From Larkinella sp965227735 (GTDB lineage Bacteria; Bacteroidota; Bacteroidia; Cytophagales; Spirosomataceae): a stretch of DNA of 64,000 nucleotides. Shown here one piece after another: positions 60,979 through 64,000 of this stretch. The stretch is from assembly GCF_965227735.1 (NCBI RefSeq), contig NZ_OZ245776.1:5270001-5334000 (forward strand). Direction: 5' to 3'. The notes beneath the pieces are model-generated. The model saw nothing but the letters and a program-made list of their open reading frames with translations, did no database searches and was not told the DNA's origin. Position 1 is the stretch's first letter. Every line of letters begins with the position of its first letter. A program made the position numbers and the translations under genes.

Positions 60979-62010
60979 ATGAGAAGTAAACAACCAACCA
61001 TCTGGGATATTGCCATTAAATTAAATGTCTCCATATCAACCGTCTCACGGGCGTTGCGGAATGCGCCGGATATCAACCCGGACACCAAAAAAGCCATTCT
61101 GGATCTGGCCCACGAGCTGGATTACCAACCCAACACGATTGCGACGAGTTTGCGGAAAAACAAAACCGACATCATTGGCGTGCTGGTCCCGGAGTTTGTT
61201 CATGCCTATTTTCCCAATGTGATTCTGGGGGTGCAGGAAGTGGCCAATGCGGCCGGTTACAAGGTGATGATCGGGCAGTCGAACGAGTCGCTGGAGATTG
61301 AAAAGCATAATTTGCAGGCCATGCTGTCGAGCCGGGTGGAGGGACTGATTATGGCGATTACGCGGGAAACGAATGAATACGAGCATATTCAATCGGCCCA
61401 GCGCAAGGGGTTGCCGGTGGTTTTTTTCAACCGGATTGTGGATGAACTGCAGGGATCGAAGGTGCTGGTAGACGATTACCGGGGCGCATTCCGGGCGGTC
61501 GAACACCTGATCCAGACGGGTTGTCGGCGGATTGCCCACCTGGCCGGTCCCGAAAACCTGACCATGAGCCGAAACCGCCTGAACGGCTACATCGACGCGC
61601 TGAAAGCCCACTCCTTTCCCATCGACGAAACGATCATTATGCCCTGCGATTTTGTGGAAGGAAAAGCCCGGTTTTACACTCAGCAATTATTGAATTTACC
61701 CGACCGCCCCGATGCGCTGTTTGCCGTCAACGATCCGACGGCCATCGAAGCCCTGGTTTGCATTCAGGAGAATGGCTTGTCGATCCCGGATGAAATTTCG
61801 CTGGTCGGTTTTTCCAACGCGCCCCACAGTGCGTTCGTCACTCCGCCCCTCACGTCGGTTGTCCAGCCGACCAATGAGATCGGCCGGGTGGCCGCCCGGC
61901 TTCTGTTGCGGCAACTGGCGGAGGGTTCCGATTTTGTTCCGGAAACCCAGACGCTGGACACCACGCTGGTGATTCGCAAATCGACGCAGCCGGTTTTGAA
62001 GGCGGTTTGA
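60979..62010 (+). CDS. LacI-family transcriptional regulator
   Basis: 343 residues from ATG 60979, which gives the family-typical short N-terminus. The helix-turn-helix reads TIWDIAIKLNVSISTVSRALRN with the hinge helix after it (YQPNTIATSLRKN). The ligand-binding half is periplasmic-binding-protein-like: IGVLVPEFVHAYFPNVILGV, DALFAVNDPTAIEAL, EISLVGFSNAPHSAF. It is divergent from the SusC/SusD/propeller/isomerase/BASS genes and likely represses them until a sugar ligand binds. The 36 residues that an earlier start would add have no family match. Confidence 0.95.
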   Translation: MRSKQPTIWDIAIKLNVSISTVSRALRNAPDINPDTKKAILDLAHELDYQPNTIATSLRKNKTDIIGVLVPEFVHAYFPNVILGVQEVANAAGYKVMIGQSNESLEIEKHNLQAMLSSRVEGLIMAITRETNEYEHIQSAQRKGLPVVFFNRIVDELQGSKVLVDDYRGAFRAVEHLIQTGCRRIAHLAGPENLTMSRNRLNGYIDALKAHSFPIDETIIMPCDFVEGKARFYTQQLLNLPDRPDALFAVNDPTAIEALVCIQENGLSIPDEISLVGFSNAPHSAFVTPPLTSVVQPTNEIGRVAARLLLRQLAEGSDFVPETQTLDTTLVIRKSTQPVLKAV

Positions 62011-62015
62011 GGAAG

Positions 62016-64000
62016 TTACCAGGGACAGGTTCGACTGTCTAAAAACCACTTCATGGCTCCGTAAATGAGCAAATCGGCGACCGGTTTTAGCGTGAAATCG
62101 CTCACGGCGGGCGCGGAAGGATTACCTCCCCCCCAATTGTAGACACTCGACCAGGCGAAGCTCCCGTTGTTGCTGACAAAACCGTACTTCATTCCCGGAT
62201 TGCCATCATTAACCAACTGCTGCGTCCAATGCTGATGTGCCTGACCAGTATACGATTGGAGAACCAGATCGGTATCCAGCGTTTGATTCCCGCCAGCCGC
62301 ACTGATAACCAGTCCCGTGCCGGACATGGTCGTGAGCTTAGTGGAAGAACCTACGGGGTCAATTTTCCAGATTTGTCCGTTCTGGCTATCGTCCGGATCC
62401 TGTATTTTCAGGGTGCCATTCGCGTTGGTTAATCGTTTCCCGTTAGCGACCAACCGAAGGGAGTAGCAGTTCGGAGAGGTAGGACAGCCCACCGAAGTGA
62501 GCCTGAAAATTCGATACGTACCTGCATAGTCCGGATCGGAGGTGTTCTGAACACTTCCCCATAATTGAAGTTCCGGGTCGACGCCACGGCTTCTTAAATC
62601 CCAGGTATTTCCGGCGGCCTGATGCACCCGGTACTGCCCGCTGCCCGCAGCGGTTTGGGAAAAGCTCCAGAATTGAAGGGTCGTATTGGTAAAAGCAGCC
62701 AGACGAACCAACTCTCCGTTGCCCGCTGCGTTGACGGACGCCACCTGCCCGCTCCCGTTTTGCGAGGTGAGTTTATACTGACCGTTTCCCTGTTGCTCGA
62801 ATTTCCAGATTTGGTTGGCCTGTCCCACAACCCGCGTTTGCTGTTGAATGGTGTTGTCGCTCATCACCTGCATAGCTTTGCCGGAATAAACACTCGAAAT
62901 GACAAAACACCCATTTCCTACGGCATCGCCCCCCGCGCAATTGGCGTTGGTTTGCACCGTTACCTGCCCGGCCGCACTGGTGCAGCCGTTGAGCGTGCAA
63001 GTTGCTAAATATGTACCGCTGTTGTTGACCAGCAGCGTGTTGCCGATGGCCCCCGTTGACCAGGTGATGGTTCCGCCCGTGCAGCCGTTGGCGGTTAGGG
63101 TGGCGGTCTGCCCCGGACAAATAGACGCGGGGTTGGCCGACAGGGCAGGAATTGGGGCTGAACAGCCCGGACAGGATACGGATAAAAGCTGGAAAAAACG
63201 GTACGGCTGGTTATAATGAAAATCGCCGGGATTGGTCATGCTGCCGTACAGTTGAGCTTTAGGACCGGCTCCTGCGCCTTCGATGTCCCAGGTTAGGCCC
63301 GCCGACAGACTGACCCGGTACTGCCGGGAGTTGGCAGCGGTTTCGTTAAAATTCCACAGTTGAAGGTTGGTGCCGGTATAGTTCCCAATCCGCAGAAACT
63401 CGCCCTGATTGGCCGAATTCGTTTGGAGGGCCTGACCACTGCCATTCTGGGTCGTCAACTTAAAAGTATTATTGGGTTGCTGATCGAATCGCCAGATCTG
63501 GTTGGTTTGCCCGCCGACCGGCGTTTGCTGCTGAACGGTATTGTCGTTCATCGTCTGTAATACTTTGCCGGACAAGGCGTTGTAAATCAAGAAACATCCG
63601 CTTCCAACCGAACTGTTGACCGTTGAAAACGGAGCGAGCTTCTTGGGGTTTTGTTCGCCGTTTGCATAATTGTAGTCGAAGGTTTTGAGCAAATTCAGGT
63701 CGTGGTCGCGAATGGCATCCAGTCGCCCAAAATTGTCGTATTCATATTGGGTTGCAAAGCCATTCGGATCGGTTGTGGTTTTTACACCCAGGAGCGGAAC
63801 ATCATAGGCATAGCGGGTCGTTAAACTGGCCGCGGTATTGTAATTGGATGTTTCACTGGTGAAAACCGAAAAAGGAACGATTCCAGGATTGTAGACATTC
63901 CATTCCAGGCGTGTGCGCAAACCATTCCGCAGCACGTATTCCAGCGGATTGGCCCGGCTATCGTAGGCTGTGTAAGTCAACTCCAGCCCGTATCGGGGGT
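62016..64000 (-). CDS. Large YD-repeat (RHS-like) protein with ricin-type lectin domains, C-terminal part (cut by window edge)
   Basis: About 661 residues of frame are visible and it stays open past base 64000, so the start is outside. The visible N-terminal portion holds YD repeats (RYAYDVPLLGVKTTTDPNGFATQYEYDNFGRLDAIRD as consecutive blocks). Next come a ricin-type beta-trefoil (about 130-260; QIWRF, QLWNF), an Ig/PKD-like Cys-rich domain (about 280-345; GCTGGTITWSTGAIG), a second ricin domain (about 355-485; QIWKF, QFWSF) and a third (about 495-600; QIWKI, HQHW). The QxW repeats are the sugar-binding mark. The end is a short unknown tail with no toxin motif I recognise. Surface-bound or secreted; converges on the LacI gene with 5 bp between. 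Confidence 0.82.
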   Translation of the reverse strand, partial: PRYGLELTYTAYDSRANPLEYVLRNGLRTRLEWNVYNPGIVPFSVFTSETSNYNTAASLTTRYAYDVPLLGVKTTTDPNGFATQYEYDNFGRLDAIRDHDLNLLKTFDYNYANGEQNPKKLAPFSTVNSSVGSGCFLIYNALSGKVLQTMNDNTVQQQTPVGGQTNQIWRFDQQPNNTFKLTTQNGSGQALQTNSANQGEFLRIGNYTGTNLQLWNFNETAANSRQYRVSLSAGLTWDIEGAGAGPKAQLYGSMTNPGDFHYNQPYRFFQLLSVSCPGCSAPIPALSANPASICPGQTATLTANGCTGGTITWSTGAIGNTLLVNNSGTYLATCTLNGCTSAAGQVTVQTNANCAGGDAVGNGCFVISSVYSGKAMQVMSDNTIQQQTRVVGQANQIWKFEQQGNGQYKLTSQNGSGQVASVNAAGNGELVRLAAFTNTTLQFWSFSQTAAGSGQYRVHQAAGNTWDLRSRGVDPELQLWGSVQNTSDPDYAGTYRIFRLTSVGCPTSPNCYSLRLVANGKRLTNANGTLKIQDPDDSQNGQIWKIDPVGSSTKLTTMSGTGLVISAAGGNQTLDTDLVLQSYTGQAHQHWTQQLVNDGNPGMKYGFVSNNGSFAWSSVYNWGGGNPSAPAVSDFTLKPVADLLIYGAMKWFLDSRTCPW

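Noticed and set aside
62016..62200. Polymorphic toxin tip at the end of the YD-repeat protein
   Set aside because: The last 60 residues show no nuclease, deaminase or ADP-ribosyl motif that I can see, and no immunity gene follows.

Overview
The window looks like chromosomal DNA of a Bacteroidota bacterium, most likely Cytophagales and close to the Spirosoma/Larkinella group (Spirosomaceae). This rests on three SusC-type receptors (one partial) with two SusD partners, an ECF sigma/FecR pair, LytS/LytTR signalling genes, PVC-type heme proteins, DUF6134 and DUF4136 proteins, near-balanced GC, and promoter-like boxes of the Bacteroidota TTTG/TAnnTTTG type. The genus is an inference. I found no rRNA, tRNA or CRISPR.

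Layout. 1-6 kb: 5' half of a SusC gene, a DUF6134 gene, a GH20 hexosaminidase and a diheme cytochrome c. 6-12 kb: amino acid permease, LytTR regulator, LytM/SH3 lipoprotein, DUF4136 lipoprotein, YceI protein and a small zinc-ribbon protein. 12-15 kb: atpA-atpG, not joined to other ATP synthase genes. 15-18 kb: periplasmic FKBP isomerase and the tail-specific protease, both envelope quality control. 18-26 kb: small secreted proteins, a PLP enzyme, a LytS/LytTR pair, OsmC, an IS982-family insertion sequence just upstream of osmC, an unknown secreted protein and lipA. 26-28 kb: a lone lycopene cyclase.

28-38 kb: a same-strand run (PVC-type heme protein, TIM-barrel sugar isomerase-like protein, SDR, ACS-type MFS transporter, SDR, lipase) that looks like an oxidative sugar or sugar-acid pathway, then a divergent HxlR/pirin pair and an ion channel with a C-terminal zinc ribbon. 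38-52 kb: a second sugar locus read on the minus strand: FecR, SusC with STN domain, SusD, a DUF1080-SGNH protein and a second PVC-type heme protein, with the ECF sigma gene divergent from fecR. 52-62 kb: a third locus on the minus strand, SusC, SusD, Asp-box propeller protein with LamG-like tail, D-lyxose isomerase-like cupin and BASS-family transporter, facing a divergent LacI regulator with operator-like palindromes between. 62-64 kb: C-terminal part of a large YD-repeat protein with ricin-type lectin domains.

The most unusual non-coding feature is a set of inverted-repeat elements in the gaps between genes. One family (core AACCGTTTTAACGGTTT) occurs at 12.2, 42.4, 51.8 and 54.0 kb. Another (CCCGTAGGGATGA plus CCCCCGGTTT) forms an array at 44.2-44.7 kb and recurs at 54.1 kb with 48 of 49 bases matching. 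Other gaps hold perfect stems of 31 and 41 bp. No gene for a REP-associated transposase is in the window.
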